Shown: positions 29,349-38,581 of the stretch, one piece after another
Numbering within the stretch: the first letter of the stretch is position 1
Layout of the letters: each line of letters starts with the position of its first letter
Position numbers and translations under genes: made by a program
DNA from: Oscillibacter hominis
GTDB taxonomy: Bacteria; Bacillota; Clostridia; Oscillospirales; Oscillospiraceae
Direction of reading: 5' to 3'
NCBI RefSeq assembly: GCF_014334055.1
Contig: NZ_CP060490.1
Location: 2,046,001-2,110,000 of the forward strand
DNA: 64,000 nt
The notes under the pieces: model-generated
Told to the model about the DNA's origin: nothing
What the model saw: only the letters and a program-made list of their open reading frames with translations
The model's database searches: none

Positions 29349-29633
29349 TTTTGCGCGGTCCCTCTGTAAAGAACCCGTTAATCTTTTCAGCAGCCTTTTC
29401 CCTGTCTTCCCCGCGCCGACACCCTCTTTACAGCCCAAGCCGTTCAGGGTCCGCTCCAAGCCAGCCCGCGCCCTGGCCCCTGACACAGAAGCGTTTGGCG
29501 GTCCGTCCCGATTTTCTTGCATCCAAACCAGCTTGTCCTGGCATCATTTCTTCGATTCTTCACAGAATATGTACCCATACAATTCCATCCAAAACGTCTG
29601 GGTCATCATTCCAAACCCACAATGACAGATGGC
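29349..29633. other. Intergenic region ahead of V-ATPase operon
   Basis: About 285 nt without a convincing gene. Open frames on both strands lack ribosome-binding sites and recognisable domains. Confidence 0.4.
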
Positions 29634-29662
29634 TTGCATCTTGCGTAAAATGGGTGTAATGT
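29634..29662 (+). promoter_or_regulatory. Possible promoter of the V-ATPase operon
   Basis: TTGCAT (29634-29639) and TAATGT (29657-29662), 17-nt spacer, about 48 nt before the first gene. Moderate consensus only. Confidence 0.4.
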
Positions 29663-29709
29663 GATAGGCACATTTTAAATGGTTTCTTGCAACTAAGGGA
29701 GGTGCTCTT

Positions 29710-30021
29710 TTGGATAAAGTCATTCAGGAGTTGGTTGCAATCGACCGCCAGGCCCGAGAGGCGGTACGCTCTGCCCAACAGCGGAGCGAGGCGGAACGGG
29801 CTAAGATCGTCCAGGAGAAAGAAGCGCTCAGCGCCTGTTATCGCAAGCGGGCCGAACAAAAGGCGTTGGCGCTGGAGAAGTCTGCGGGCGAAGAGGCGGA
29901 TCAAAAGGTGCAGCAACTGGAGAAAGCGCATCAGGCATCCCTTCAGGACCTGGAGAGTCGGTTTGACCGCCGGCGGCAGCAGTGGGTCGACGAGATTGTA
30001 GCGCGCTGCATCCAGCGGTGA
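29710..30021 (+). CDS. V/A-type ATPase subunit G/H-like (peripheral stalk)
   Basis: A 103-residue all-helical protein starting at TTG (GGGAGGTG upstream). Residues 10-95 are a continuous charged coiled coil (EAVRSAQQRSEAERAKIVQE and onward) with alternating Glu/Lys/Gln/Arg heptads, as in subunit H/G (NtpF) that pairs with subunit E in the peripheral stalk. As first gene of the operon, just ahead of subunit C and I genes, its position fits. Sequence conservation of this subunit is low, so the call rests on coil, size and place. Confidence 0.72.
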   Translation: MDKVIQELVAIDRQAREAVRSAQQRSEAERAKIVQEKEALSACYRKRAEQKALALEKSAGEEADQKVQQLEKAHQASLQDLESRFDRRRQQWVDEIVARCIQR

Positions 30022-30034
30022 AGGGGGCGCCAAA

Positions 30035-31081
30035 ATGCTGACCTCCTTTTCGAGCAAGGCCATCATGGCCAAGTGCAAGGCCATGTATGGCCAGCATCTG
30101 ACGGCTCAGCAATACCAGGAGTTGATGCACTGCACCAGTGTCTCAGCCATTGCCTCCTATCTTAAGGAGGAGCCCGCCTATCAGCAGGCCCTTGCCTCCG
30201 TCCGTCCCGACGCCATCTACCGGGCCCAGTTGGAGCGGATGCTACGGAAAAGCCGCCACGCCCAGTACGCCGGATTGATGCGCTACGACTTCTCCGCATC
30301 GGACAGCTTTTACCGCTGCTTGATGCGCACGGGGGAAATCGAGCAGATACTGGAGCTGATCCGTCTGCTGAATGCCGGTTATCCGGAGCGCTTTGCCAAA
30401 CAGTACCCCGTTTTCCTGGAGCATGGCGCAAGCTTTTCCTTTGAGGCTCTGGCTCAAGTCCGGGAGTTTCCCCAGCTCCTGCAGGTATTGGAGCGCACTC
30501 CCTATGCAAAGGCCCTGGAACCTTTTCAGCCGGAGGAGGCAGGCCAGTCCATCGACTATACCGGCTGTGAAACCGCCTTGTATGCCGATTACTACCGCCG
30601 TCTGGAGCAGACCGTGGACCAGCTTTTCCGGGGACGGGTCCGTTCTCAGCTCCAAGAACTGATTGAGACCCACGTGGAGCTCATCAACATCCGCACCATC
30701 TACCGGATGAAAACCTTTTTTCCCGATGCGGAGCCGGACCGGATTCGCCGGCTTCTGCTCCCCTCCTGGCGGCGGATCAGTGCCGCGGAACTGGAGCAGT
30801 TTCTCAGTGCGCCCACAGCCGGGGAGTTCCGCACGGCACTGAGCGGATCCCGTTATTCCAAATACTTTGGCTCCGATGACCTGGTGGACATCGACTACCG
30901 GGCCGACCGGGTGGAATATCACCTGGCCAGGCGTTTCATGCATTTTGCCTCCGACGCGCCCACGGCCTTCATGGCCTTTATGGTGCTGACCCAATTGGAG
31001 CTGGAAAACATCGTAACCATCATCGAGGCGGTTCGTTATGGGACGCCTCCGGAGGAAATCGCCTCCATGCTCATATTATAA
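30035..31081 (+). CDS. ntpC: V/A-type ATPase subunit C
   Basis: A 348-residue helical protein with the subunit C (Vma6/AtpC) pattern: FSSKAIMAKCKAMYG at the start, YQELMHCTSVSAIASYL, then repeated helices with DYYRRLEQTVDQ and EIDIRTI-like HVELINIRTIYRMK. Subunit C is the funnel that joins the rotor shaft (D, F) to the proteolipid ring. It is 13 bases after the first gene and 27 bases before subunit I. An AAGGGGGCGCC-type site precedes the ATG. Confidence 0.88.
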   Translation: MLTSFSSKAIMAKCKAMYGQHLTAQQYQELMHCTSVSAIASYLKEEPAYQQALASVRPDAIYRAQLERMLRKSRHAQYAGLMRYDFSASDSFYRCLMRTGEIEQILELIRLLNAGYPERFAKQYPVFLEHGASFSFEALAQVREFPQLLQVLERTPYAKALEPFQPEEAGQSIDYTGCETALYADYYRRLEQTVDQLFRGRVRSQLQELIETHVELINIRTIYRMKTFFPDAEPDRIRRLLLPSWRRISAAELEQFLSAPTAGEFRTALSGSRYSKYFGSDDLVDIDYRADRVEYHLARRFMHFASDAPTAFMAFMVLTQLELENIVTIIEAVRYGTPPEEIASMLIL

Positions 31082-31108
31082 TTTCCAGATTGGAAAGGCG
31101 GTGTAATT

Positions 31109-33049
31109 TTGTCCATTGCAAAAATGACACTGGTACAGCTGACCGGCAAGCTCCAGGTGCTGGACGAGGCATTGCTGCGTCTTACCGAGGTGCCCCGCTT
31201 CCACCCGGAGCAGCCCTTCCAGCTCTCCGGCAAGGTCAAGGGCTTTTCCCCCATTTCACAGGAAAACCCCTACAAACCCCTGCTGCAGCAGCTGACCGAG
31301 CTGGCCCAACTCACCGGGTTTGAGTTGAGGCCCGCCCCGGATTCCGCCCAGGCGCCGCCGTCCCCGGAGGAGATGAAAACCTCCCTGGCCGCGCTGAAGG
31401 TTCAATTTGACAAGCTCTCCGACTACCGGAAAAAGCTCACCGGCTTCGCCGAGGAAAACAAGGAGGCCCTCGCGCTATTGGAGCGGCTTCAGACCCTGGA
31501 CGCGGATGTGGACGACATTTTCTCCTGCGAGTACGTGAAGGTCCGTTTCGGCAGGCTGCCCACAGACAGCTACCGGAAGCTCGATTATTATACCGATCAG
31601 CTCTTTGTCTATGTCTCGCTGACCGAGGACGACGAGTACTGCTACGGCTTCTATTTCACCACCGAGGAGGTGATTGCAGAGGTTGACGACCTCTTCGCCT
31701 CCCTCTATTTCGAGCGGATCTGGGTGCCCAAGACCATCCACGGGACGCCGGAGGCCGCCAGGGAGAGCCTGGAACACAGCCTGGAGCAGACCAACCGGGA
31801 CTTGGAAACGGTCAACAGGCGGCTTACCGAGATCATGCGGCAAAACAGTGACTTCATCCTTGCCGCCTATACCCGCCTCTCCGCCCTGAACCGCACCTTT
31901 GAATACCGCAAGTATGTGGGTGCCTATCATGACATGTTCCACATCACCGGGTTTATCCCCACCGCGGATGAGAACTCATTCGCCGAGCGGTTCGCGGGCC
32001 TTGAAAACCTGACCGTGGACTTCAGGCCCCACGACAGCGACAGGCGCTTTCAAACGCCCACTCTTTTGAAAAACAACTGGTTCTGCCGCCCTTTTGAGCT
32101 CTTCGTAGAGATGTACGGCATCCCCTCCTATGAAGAGCTGGATCCCACCGCCTTTCTGGCCCTCAGCTATACGCTGCTGTTCGGCATCATGTTCGGCGAC
32201 CTTGGGCAGGGGCTCTGCATTGCTTTGTTGGGACTTCTTCTTGCCAGGTGGAAGCGGATGGAATTCGGCCGGATTCTCTGCCGCATCGGCCTCTCCTCCG
32301 CTCTGTTCGGCCTTCTCTATGGTTCGGTGTTTGGGTTGGAAAACGCCCTGGACCCCTTGTATCACGCCCTGGGCTTTGCGGAAAAGCCCATTGAGATCAT
32401 GAACCCTGTGACTATGAACAACCTGCTCTTTTTTGCCATCGGCCTGGGCGTGGTGCTGATCGTGGTCTCCATCTGCATGAACATCGCCCTGGGCCTTCGC
32501 GCCCACGACGTGGAGCGGGCCCTTTTCTCCCAAAACGGCCTCGCGGGACTTATCTTCTATGGTGCCGTGCTCACCGGTGTGGTCTCCATGGTCATGGGCC
32601 ACAGCCTTTTTGGAAACCCCATCCTCCTCAGCCTTTGCATCCTGCCCATCCTGGTGATCTTTCTCAAGGAGCCGCTGGCCCGCCTGATTGACGGCAGCCG
32701 CCCCCTGCCGCCCGGCGTAAGCCCCGGGGGCTTCCTGGTGGAGGGGTTCTTCGAGCTGCTGGAGGTGCTTTTGAGCTTCGTCACCAACACCATGTCCTTT
32801 CTGCGTGTGGGCGGCTTTGTCATCAGCCACGCCGGCATGATGGCGGTGGTGCTGACGCTGACCGAGATGATGCAGGGCTCGGGAAGCATCCTGACCTTCA
32901 TCGGCGGGAATCTCTTTGTCATGGCCCTGGAGGGCTTTATCGTGGGCATCCAGGTTCTGCGCCTGGAGTTCTACGAGATGTTCAGCCACTATTTTGAGGG
33001 GCAGGGAATCCCCTTTGTATCCATCGCTGCTGAGCCGCAGCGGCCATAA
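31109..33049 (+). CDS. ntpI: V/A-type ATPase subunit I
   Basis: A 646-residue two-part subunit. The soluble N-terminal half (residues 1 to about 325) is helical with long coils and reaches toward the peripheral stalks. The C-terminal half has seven or eight membrane helices, beginning near FLALSYTLLFGIMFGDLGQG, which contains the family signature MFGDLGQG, and including LSFVTNTMSFLRVGGFVISH. It forms the ion half-channels beside the K ring. Start TTG at 31109 yields MSIAKMTLVQL, like relatives; ATG 31124 is an alternative. Confidence 0.92.
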   Translation: MSIAKMTLVQLTGKLQVLDEALLRLTEVPRFHPEQPFQLSGKVKGFSPISQENPYKPLLQQLTELAQLTGFELRPAPDSAQAPPSPEEMKTSLAALKVQFDKLSDYRKKLTGFAEENKEALALLERLQTLDADVDDIFSCEYVKVRFGRLPTDSYRKLDYYTDQLFVYVSLTEDDEYCYGFYFTTEEVIAEVDDLFASLYFERIWVPKTIHGTPEAARESLEHSLEQTNRDLETVNRRLTEIMRQNSDFILAAYTRLSALNRTFEYRKYVGAYHDMFHITGFIPTADENSFAERFAGLENLTVDFRPHDSDRRFQTPTLLKNNWFCRPFELFVEMYGIPSYEELDPTAFLALSYTLLFGIMFGDLGQGLCIALLGLLLARWKRMEFGRILCRIGLSSALFGLLYGSVFGLENALDPLYHALGFAEKPIEIMNPVTMNNLLFFAIGLGVVLIVVSICMNIALGLRAHDVERALFSQNGLAGLIFYGAVLTGVVSMVMGHSLFGNPILLSLCILPILVIFLKEPLARLIDGSRPLPPGVSPGGFLVEGFFELLEVLLSFVTNTMSFLRVGGFVISHAGMMAVVLTLTEMMQGSGSILTFIGGNLFVMALEGFIVGIQVLRLEFYEMFSHYFEGQGIPFVSIAAEPQRP

Positions 33050-33084
33050 CGGGCGTCTGCCCAAGAGATTTGGAGGAATTGAAC

Positions 33085-33537
33085 ATGAATATTTGGTTGG
33101 CTGTTTTGATCTGTTCCCTTGTGATCGTCCTGCTGTGCGCGCCGCTGGTGCCCCTTGCACGGGGCCGCCTGAGTGCAAAGTCCGCCCGGCGCAGGATCAT
33201 CATGAACTTAGGCACCTTTGCCTTCGTGTGCCTCTTAGGCGTCGTGCTGCCCATGACCGGCTTTGCCGCCGAGCCGGCAGCGGGCGCAGCGGATTTGGCG
33301 AGCCTCTCCATTGCCGGCACCACCGCCCAGGGCCTGGGCTTCCTTGCCGCCGCCCTCTCCACCGGCCTCTCGGCCCTTGGCGCGGGCATCGCCGTGGCCG
33401 CCGCAGCCCCCGCTGCCATCGGCGCGGTCAGTGAAAACGCGAAATCCTTCGGCAAGGCCATCATTTTTGTGGTGTTGGGCGAGGGCATCGCCATCTATGG
33501 CCTGCTCATCTCCATTTTGATCATCAACCGCCTGTAA
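33085..33537 (+). CDS. ntpK: V/A-type ATPase subunit K (proteolipid)
   Basis: A 150-residue proteolipid with four hydrophobic segments (about 4-25, 41-61, 83-108, 125-148). The ion-binding glutamate is Glu133 in VVLGEGIAIYGLLISIL. The C-terminal hairpin is Gly/Ala-rich like a c subunit, but the N-terminal hairpin (MNIWLAVLICSLVIVLLCAP to MTGFAAEP) has no Gly-rich packing motif and no carboxylate, so only one hairpin per chain looks functional. ATG 33085 has TGGAGGAATT upstream. Whether it moves protons or sodium cannot be decided by eye. Confidence 0.88.
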   Translation: MNIWLAVLICSLVIVLLCAPLVPLARGRLSAKSARRRIIMNLGTFAFVCLLGVVLPMTGFAAEPAAGAADLASLSIAGTTAQGLGFLAAALSTGLSALGAGIAVAAAAPAAIGAVSENAKSFGKAIIFVVLGEGIAIYGLLISILIINRL

Positions 33538-33548
33538 GAGGCTCCGCA

Positions 33549-33854
33549 ATGAAATTCTTTTTAATCAGCGACAACATGGATACCCAGATGGGCATGCGCC
33601 TGGCCGGGATTGAAGGCGTCGTGGTCCATCAGGCGGACGAGGTGGAGCAGGCGCTCAGCCAGGCCGTACAGGACCCGGACATCGGCATCGTGCTGGTGAC
33701 TGCCAAGCTGGTCTCGCTCTGCTCCGCGCTGATCAACGAGCGCAAGCGGAACTACAAACGCCCCCTGATCGTGGAAATTCCCGATCGCCACGGGGAGGAT
33801 GTGGGCGCCGCATTGGAGCGGTACATCGGTGAGTCTCTGGGGATCAAGCTGTAG
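33549..33854 (+). CDS. ntpG: V/A-type ATPase subunit F
   Basis: A 101-residue alpha/beta protein with the subunit F pattern: MKFFLISDNMDTQMGMRLAG, a central strand IGIVLVTAKLVSL, and PLIVEIPDRHG. Subunit F sits on the central rotor shaft with D. It starts 12 bases after subunit K and ends 12 bases before subunit E, which is the conserved order K-F-E seen in clostridial V-ATPase operons. Confidence 0.9.
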   Translation: MKFFLISDNMDTQMGMRLAGIEGVVVHQADEVEQALSQAVQDPDIGIVLVTAKLVSLCSALINERKRNYKRPLIVEIPDRHGEDVGAALERYIGESLGIKL

Positions 33855-33866
33855 GGAGGGGTTAAC

Positions 33867-34496
33867 ATGAAAGCGTCTCAGCGGGATATTCAAAAAAAGC
33901 GTGAGCAGTTCCGCCAGAGCATCATGCGTCAGGCTGACGTACAGATTGCCAAAATCGACGCGGAGCTGGAGTCCTTTCGCGCCAATGAGCTGGGCAAGTG
34001 CAAGGACGACGCCCGCGGGAACTCCCACCACATGTTAGATGAGGAGCGGCTCCGGATTGAGCACGAAGCGGGCCAGCGGGTCTCGGCCCGGCGGAGCGAA
34101 CTGCGCCGCCAGCTCTATGAGCGCCGCTCCCAGCTCACCGACGACCTCTTTGCCCAGGCCAGGGCGCGGCTGGGCGACTTTGTCTCCGGCCCCGACTACC
34201 CGGACTATCTCCGCAAAAAGGCCGGCAAGGCCTCCGGCCTCCGGCGCGGCGGTGAGGAAGTTGTGCTCCAGGTACGCCCGGAGGACCTCCGGTACGAAAA
34301 AGACCTGATCCAAGCCTGCGGCGCCCCCTGCCGCGTGGAGGCGGCGGAGGCCATCGCGCTGGGGGGGCTGCTTGTCTCCCTGCCCGAGAGCGGCAGAGCC
34401 GCCGATGAAACGTTGGACGCGGCCCTGGAGGCCCAGCGCCAGTGGTTCTATGAAACTTCGGAACTTTTCCTTGGCCCGGGAGGTGAGCAGCTGTGA
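33867..34496 (+). CDS. ntpE: V/A-type ATPase subunit E
   Basis: A 209-residue peripheral-stalk subunit. Residues 1-110 are a long charged helix (KASQRDIQKKREQFRQSIM onward) that pairs with the G/H-like coil. The C-terminal domain (about 115-209) has the mixed alpha/beta cap with VVLQVRPEDLRY and EAIALGGLLVSLPESGRAAD, typical of subunit E. It overlaps the start of subunit A by four bases. Confidence 0.88.
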   Translation: MKASQRDIQKKREQFRQSIMRQADVQIAKIDAELESFRANELGKCKDDARGNSHHMLDEERLRIEHEAGQRVSARRSELRRQLYERRSQLTDDLFAQARARLGDFVSGPDYPDYLRKKAGKASGLRRGGEEVVLQVRPEDLRYEKDLIQACGAPCRVEAAEAIALGGLLVSLPESGRAADETLDAALEAQRQWFYETSELFLGPGGEQL

Positions 34497-36253
34497 ATGA
34501 AGTCTATTCCATCAATGGCCCCGTTGTCACCGTCCGTGGCGCTACCTCCCTGAAAATGCTGGAAATGGTCTATGTGGGCCGCCGTCGCCTCATCGGCGAG
34601 GTCATCGGCATCACCCGGGAGAAGACCACCATCCAGGTATACGAATCCACCACCGGCCTGACCCCGGGTGAACCCGTGGAGTCCACCGGCGCGCCTCTTT
34701 GCGCCACTCTGGGCCCGGGAATCCTCTCCAACATCTACGATGGGATCGAGCGGCCCCTGATGGAGCTGATGCGCACCTCCGGCGCCATGATCGACGTGGG
34801 CTCCAGCCTGAGCGCCCTGGATGAGCAGAAGATGTGGCAGGTGAGCGTGAAGGTCCGGGAAGGTGATCGCCTTACCCCGGGCCAGGTCTATGCCACGCTG
34901 CCGGAGACACCGCTCATTGAACACCGCTGCCTCGTGCCCCCCGGCCTTTCCGGCACGGTGACCTTCGCGGCCCAGGACGGCCTCTGCCGCGTCAGCGACG
35001 TGGTGGTGCGCCTTAAGGAGGAATCAGGCCGGGAACGGGAGCTGAGCCTCTGCCAAAAGTGGCCCATCCGCACACCCCGGCCGGCGGCGGAGCGGCTGCC
35101 CATCTCTGTGCCCCTCATCACCGGGCAGCGCGTCATCGACACCCTCTTCCCCATCGCCAAGGGCGGTACCGCGGCCATCCCGGGGGGCTTCGGCACCGGG
35201 AAGACCATGACCCAGCATCAGCTGGCCAAGTGGTGCGACGCGGATATCATCGTCTATGTGGGCTGCGGCGAGCGGGGCAACGAGATGACCCAGGTGTTGG
35301 AGGAGTTCAGGGAGCTCATCGACCCCAAATCCGGCCAGCCCCTGACCGCACGCACGGTTCTGATCGCCAATACCTCCAACATGCCTGTGGCGGCCCGGGA
35401 GGCCTCCATCTACACGGGCATCACCCTGGCGGAGTACTACCGGGACATGGGCTACCACGTGGCCATCATGGCCGACTCCACCTCCCGCTGGGCCGAGGCG
35501 CTGCGGGAGATTTCCGGCCGGCTGGAGGAGATGCCCGCCGAGGAGGGCTTCCCCGCCTATCTTCCCAGCCGCATCTCCCAATTCTATGAGCGGGCCGGGC
35601 TGGTCAGGACCCTTGGCGGCCAGGAGGCCTCCGTGTCCATTATCGGCGCCGTCTCGCCCCAGGGCGCGGACTTCTCAGAGCCGGTGACCCAGAACACCAA
35701 GCGCTTTGTGCGCTGCTTCTGGGCCCTGGACAAATCCCTGGCCTACAACCGCCATTACCCGGCCATCAACTGGAACGAGAGCTACAGCGAATATGTGGAG
35801 GACCTCTCCCAGTGGTATGCCCAGCACGCGGGCCGCCAGTTCATGGCCCGCCGCCAGGAGCTGATGGGCCTTTTGCACGAGGAGAACAAGCTGATGGAAA
35901 TTGTCCGGTTGATTGGCTCTGACGTCCTGCCCGACGACCAGAAGCTGATCATCGAGATCGCCAAGCTGATCCGCACCGGCTTCCTGCAGCAAAACGCCTA
36001 TCATAAGGAGGACACCTATGTGCCGCTGAGCAAACAGCTGCGGATGATGGAGGTCATACTGCACCTCTACCACGGCGCCCTGGACGCCATCTCCGGACGG
36101 GGAGCCGAGCCCCACGCCGTGGCACTCTCCGAGGTGCTGGAGTCCGGCATCTTCAGCCGCCTTTCCAAGATGAAATACGAGGTGCCCAACGACCATCCGG
36201 AGCAGTTCGACAGCTACGATCAGGACATCGACCAGGTCCTGTCGGCGCTGTGA
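34493..36253 (+). CDS. ntpA: V/A-type ATPase catalytic subunit A
   Basis: A 586-residue catalytic subunit, normal length, starting at GTG overlapping the subunit E stop. The N-terminal barrel (INGPVVTVRGA) is followed by the bulge domain characteristic of A subunits. The Walker A is GGFGTGKTMTQHQ (residues about 228-240), with the arginine-finger partner in subunit B. Further motifs are VYVGCGERGNEMTQVL, MADSTSRWAEALREISGRLE and YPAINWNESYSEY. It hydrolyses or makes ATP at the A/B interface. The operon order A-B-D follows. Confidence 0.96.
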   Translation: MNEVYSINGPVVTVRGATSLKMLEMVYVGRRRLIGEVIGITREKTTIQVYESTTGLTPGEPVESTGAPLCATLGPGILSNIYDGIERPLMELMRTSGAMIDVGSSLSALDEQKMWQVSVKVREGDRLTPGQVYATLPETPLIEHRCLVPPGLSGTVTFAAQDGLCRVSDVVVRLKEESGRERELSLCQKWPIRTPRPAAERLPISVPLITGQRVIDTLFPIAKGGTAAIPGGFGTGKTMTQHQLAKWCDADIIVYVGCGERGNEMTQVLEEFRELIDPKSGQPLTARTVLIANTSNMPVAAREASIYTGITLAEYYRDMGYHVAIMADSTSRWAEALREISGRLEEMPAEEGFPAYLPSRISQFYERAGLVRTLGGQEASVSIIGAVSPQGADFSEPVTQNTKRFVRCFWALDKSLAYNRHYPAINWNESYSEYVEDLSQWYAQHAGRQFMARRQELMGLLHEENKLMEIVRLIGSDVLPDDQKLIIEIAKLIRTGFLQQNAYHKEDTYVPLSKQLRMMEVILHLYHGALDAISGRGAEPHAVALSEVLESGIFSRLSKMKYEVPNDHPEQFDSYDQDIDQVLSAL

Positions 36254-36268
36254 CGGGAGGAAGAGCAA

Positions 36269-37684
36269 ATGAGCATTGAATTGACCGGCCTGAGCGAGAT
36301 CAACGGCCCCCTGGTGGCGCTGGACGGCGTCACCGGCGCGGGCTTTGACGAGATGGTCCGCCTGCGGCTGAGCAGCGGCGCCGTCCGATCCGGGCGGGTG
36401 GTGCAGATCGAGGGAGAGCGCTGCATCATCCAGGTGTTTGAAGGCACCAATGACCTGGGCCTGAGCGGCACCCGTGTGTCCATGATGGGCCATCCCATGG
36501 AGCTTGCGCTGTCCCCGGAGCTGCCCGGCCGTATTTTTGACGGTGCCGGCCGCCCCATCGACGGCCTTGGCCCCCTTTTTTCCGAAAAGAAGGCCGATAT
36601 CAACGGCCTGCCCCTGAATCCTGTGGCCCGGGTCTATCCCCAGGACTATATCCACACCGGCATTTCCTCCATCGACTGCCTGATGACCCTGATCCGCGGA
36701 CAGAAGCTGCCCATTTTCTCCGGCCCCGGCATGCAGCATAACAAGCTGGCCGTCCAGATCGTGCGCCAGGCGCGCCTGGCCAAGGCTGACGGCGCCCGCT
36801 TTGGGATTGTCTTTGCCGCCATCGGCGTGAAAAACGACGTGGCCGACTACTTCCGCCGCTCCTTTGAAGAGGCAGGGGTGATGGACCGGACCACCATGTT
36901 TTTGAACCTCTCCAACGACCCCATCATCGAGCGGATCCTGACGCCCCGCTGCGCCCTCACCGCCGCGGAGTACCTGGCCTTCGAGCTGGGCATGCACATC
37001 CTGGTCATCATGACCGATGTCACCGCCTACTGCGAGGCACTGCGGGAGTTTTCCTCCTCCAAGGGTGAGATCCCCGGACGAAAGGGCTACCCCGGCTACC
37101 TGTATTCCGACCTGGCCTCCCTCTATGAGCGGGCCGGCATCATCAAGGGCGCCGCCGGCTCTGTCACCCAGATTCCCATCCTCACCATGCCCAATGACGA
37201 CATCACCCATCCGGTTCCCGACCTGACCGGCTATATCACCGAGGGCCAGATCGTGCTGGACCGCTCTTTGGACGCCACCGGTGTCTATCCCCCTGTGGCG
37301 GTGCTCCCCTCCCTGTCCCGCCTCATGAAGGACGGCATCGGCGAGGGCTATACCCGGGCCGACCACGCCGCCGTCTCCAACCAGCTGTTTGCCGCTTACG
37401 CCCACGTCCAGGACACCCGGTCCCTTGCCTCGGTGATCGGCGCGGAGGACCTCTCTTTGGTGGATCAGCAGTACCTGAAGTTCGGCACGGCCTTTGAGCG
37501 CTATTTCATCACCCAGCGCTTTGACGAAAGCCGCACCATGGACGAAACGCTGGATTTGGGGTGGACCCTTTTGTCCCTCCTTCCAAAGAGCGAGCTGGAC
37601 CGGGTGGACAACGAGATGCTGGAGGCCCACTACCACCCCGGCGAGGCCCAATCCCTCCTGGAGCAAAGGGGTGAGGAGCTGTGA
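36269..37684 (+). CDS. ntpB: V/A-type ATPase subunit B
   Basis: A 471-residue non-catalytic partner of subunit A. It has no P-loop; the equivalent position reads [16 protein letters not shown], as expected for B subunits. [46 protein letters not shown] and [17 protein letters not shown] are family signatures. It supplies residues to the nucleotide site of subunit A. It lies 15 bases after A and overlaps subunit D by four. Confidence 0.95.
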   Translation: MSIELTGLSEINGPLVALDGVTGAGFDEMVRLRLSSGAVRSGRVVQIEGERCIIQVFEGTNDLGLSGTRVSMMGHPMELALSPELPGRIFDGAGRPIDGLGPLFSEKKADINGLPLNPVARVYPQDYIHTGISSIDCLMTLIRGQKLPIFSGPGMQHNKLAVQIVRQARLAKADGARFGIVFAAIGVKNDVADYFRRSFEEAGVMDRTTMFLNLSNDPIIERILTPRCALTAAEYLAFELGMHILVIMTDVTAYCEALREFSSSKGEIPGRKGYPGYLYSDLASLYERAGIIKGAAGSVTQIPILTMPNDDITHPVPDLTGYITEGQIVLDRSLDATGVYPPVAVLPSLSRLMKDGIGEGYTRADHAAVSNQLFAAYAHVQDTRSLASVIGAEDLSLVDQQYLKFGTAFERYFITQRFDESRTMDETLDLGWTLLSLLPKSELDRVDNEMLEAHYHPGEAQSLLEQRGEEL

Positions 37685-38307
37685 GCCAGCAGATTTTCGC
37701 CACCAAGGGCAATCTGATGGCCGCGAAAAAGTCACTGGCCCTTTCCTCCATGGGCTTTGACCTTTTAGACCGGAAGCGAAACGTGCTGATCCGGGAGATG
37801 ATGTCGCTGCTGGACCAATCCAAGCAGCTGCGCCGGGAGATCGGCTCCACCTACCAACAGGCCTATGACGCCCTGGCCAAGGCCAACCAAACCCTGGGCT
37901 CGGTGGATGATCTGGCCCAGGCTGCTCCGGTGGATCACGGCATCCAGCGCATCCGCTTTCGCAGCGTGATGGGCGTGGATATCCCCATTGTGGAATATGA
38001 GGAGCCTCAGCGCACCCTCTCCTACGGCCTTCACCAGAGCAACTCCCTGCTGGACAACGCCTATTGCTGTTTCTGCGAGGCCAAGCGGATGACCGCGCTG
38101 CTGGCGGAGGTGGAGAACAGCGCCTTTCGCCTGGCCCAGGCCATTGTCAAGACCCAGCGCAGGGCCAATGCGCTGAAAAACGTGAGCATCCCCACTCTGG
38201 AGTCCACGGTCAAATTCATCACCGACGCCCTGGAGGAAAAGGAGCGGGAGGAGTTCTCACGCCTGAAGGTGATCAAACGCCAAAAGCAGGCCCAGTGCTC
38301 AGATTAA
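37681..38307 (+). CDS. ntpD: V/A-type ATPase subunit D
   Basis: A 208-residue long-helix protein starting at GTG overlapping the subunit B stop. The N-terminal helix ([33 protein letters not shown]) and the C-terminal helix ([25 protein letters not shown]) form the antiparallel rotor shaft turning inside the A3B3 head. The ALKNV-IP motif is a subunit D signature. It is the last gene of the operon; a strong terminator follows 3 bases later. Confidence 0.93.
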   Translation: MSQQIFATKGNLMAAKKSLALSSMGFDLLDRKRNVLIREMMSLLDQSKQLRREIGSTYQQAYDALAKANQTLGSVDDLAQAAPVDHGIQRIRFRSVMGVDIPIVEYEEPQRTLSYGLHQSNSLLDNAYCCFCEAKRMTALLAEVENSAFRLAQAIVKTQRRANALKNVSIPTLESTVKFITDALEEKEREEFSRLKVIKRQKQAQCSD

Positions 38308-38310
38308 TGA

Positions 38311-38356
38311 AAAACGGCAGCCTCCGGAAAACGGAGGCTGCCGTTTCCTCTTTTGG
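38311..38356 (+). terminator. Intrinsic terminator of the V-ATPase operon
   Basis: AAACGGCAGCCTCCG pairs with CGGAGGCTGCCGTTT around four bases, followed by CCTCTTTT. Confidence 0.88.
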
Positions 38357-38581
38357 ACCACCGCTAACCGTTCTGTCAGTCTTGCAGGTACCCTCTTTGC
38401 CGAACTTGAATACAGTATAACCAAGGCAAGTAGCGAATCAGGAGACAGGTATTCAAATTCGTGGATTGCCATATGGATTGGCAGTATGCTTCCCATCAAA
38501 TGCGAAAGGGAAGGAACTCTCTTGCGAAAAGCAGTACATCTATGGTAGGATATCCCTATAAAGATACTAAGGAGGACTGCA

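Noticed and set aside
35675..37735. A 686-codon minus-strand frame opposite V-ATPase subunits A and B
   Set aside because: Mirror of two well-conserved ATPase genes; no domain and no ribosome-binding site.
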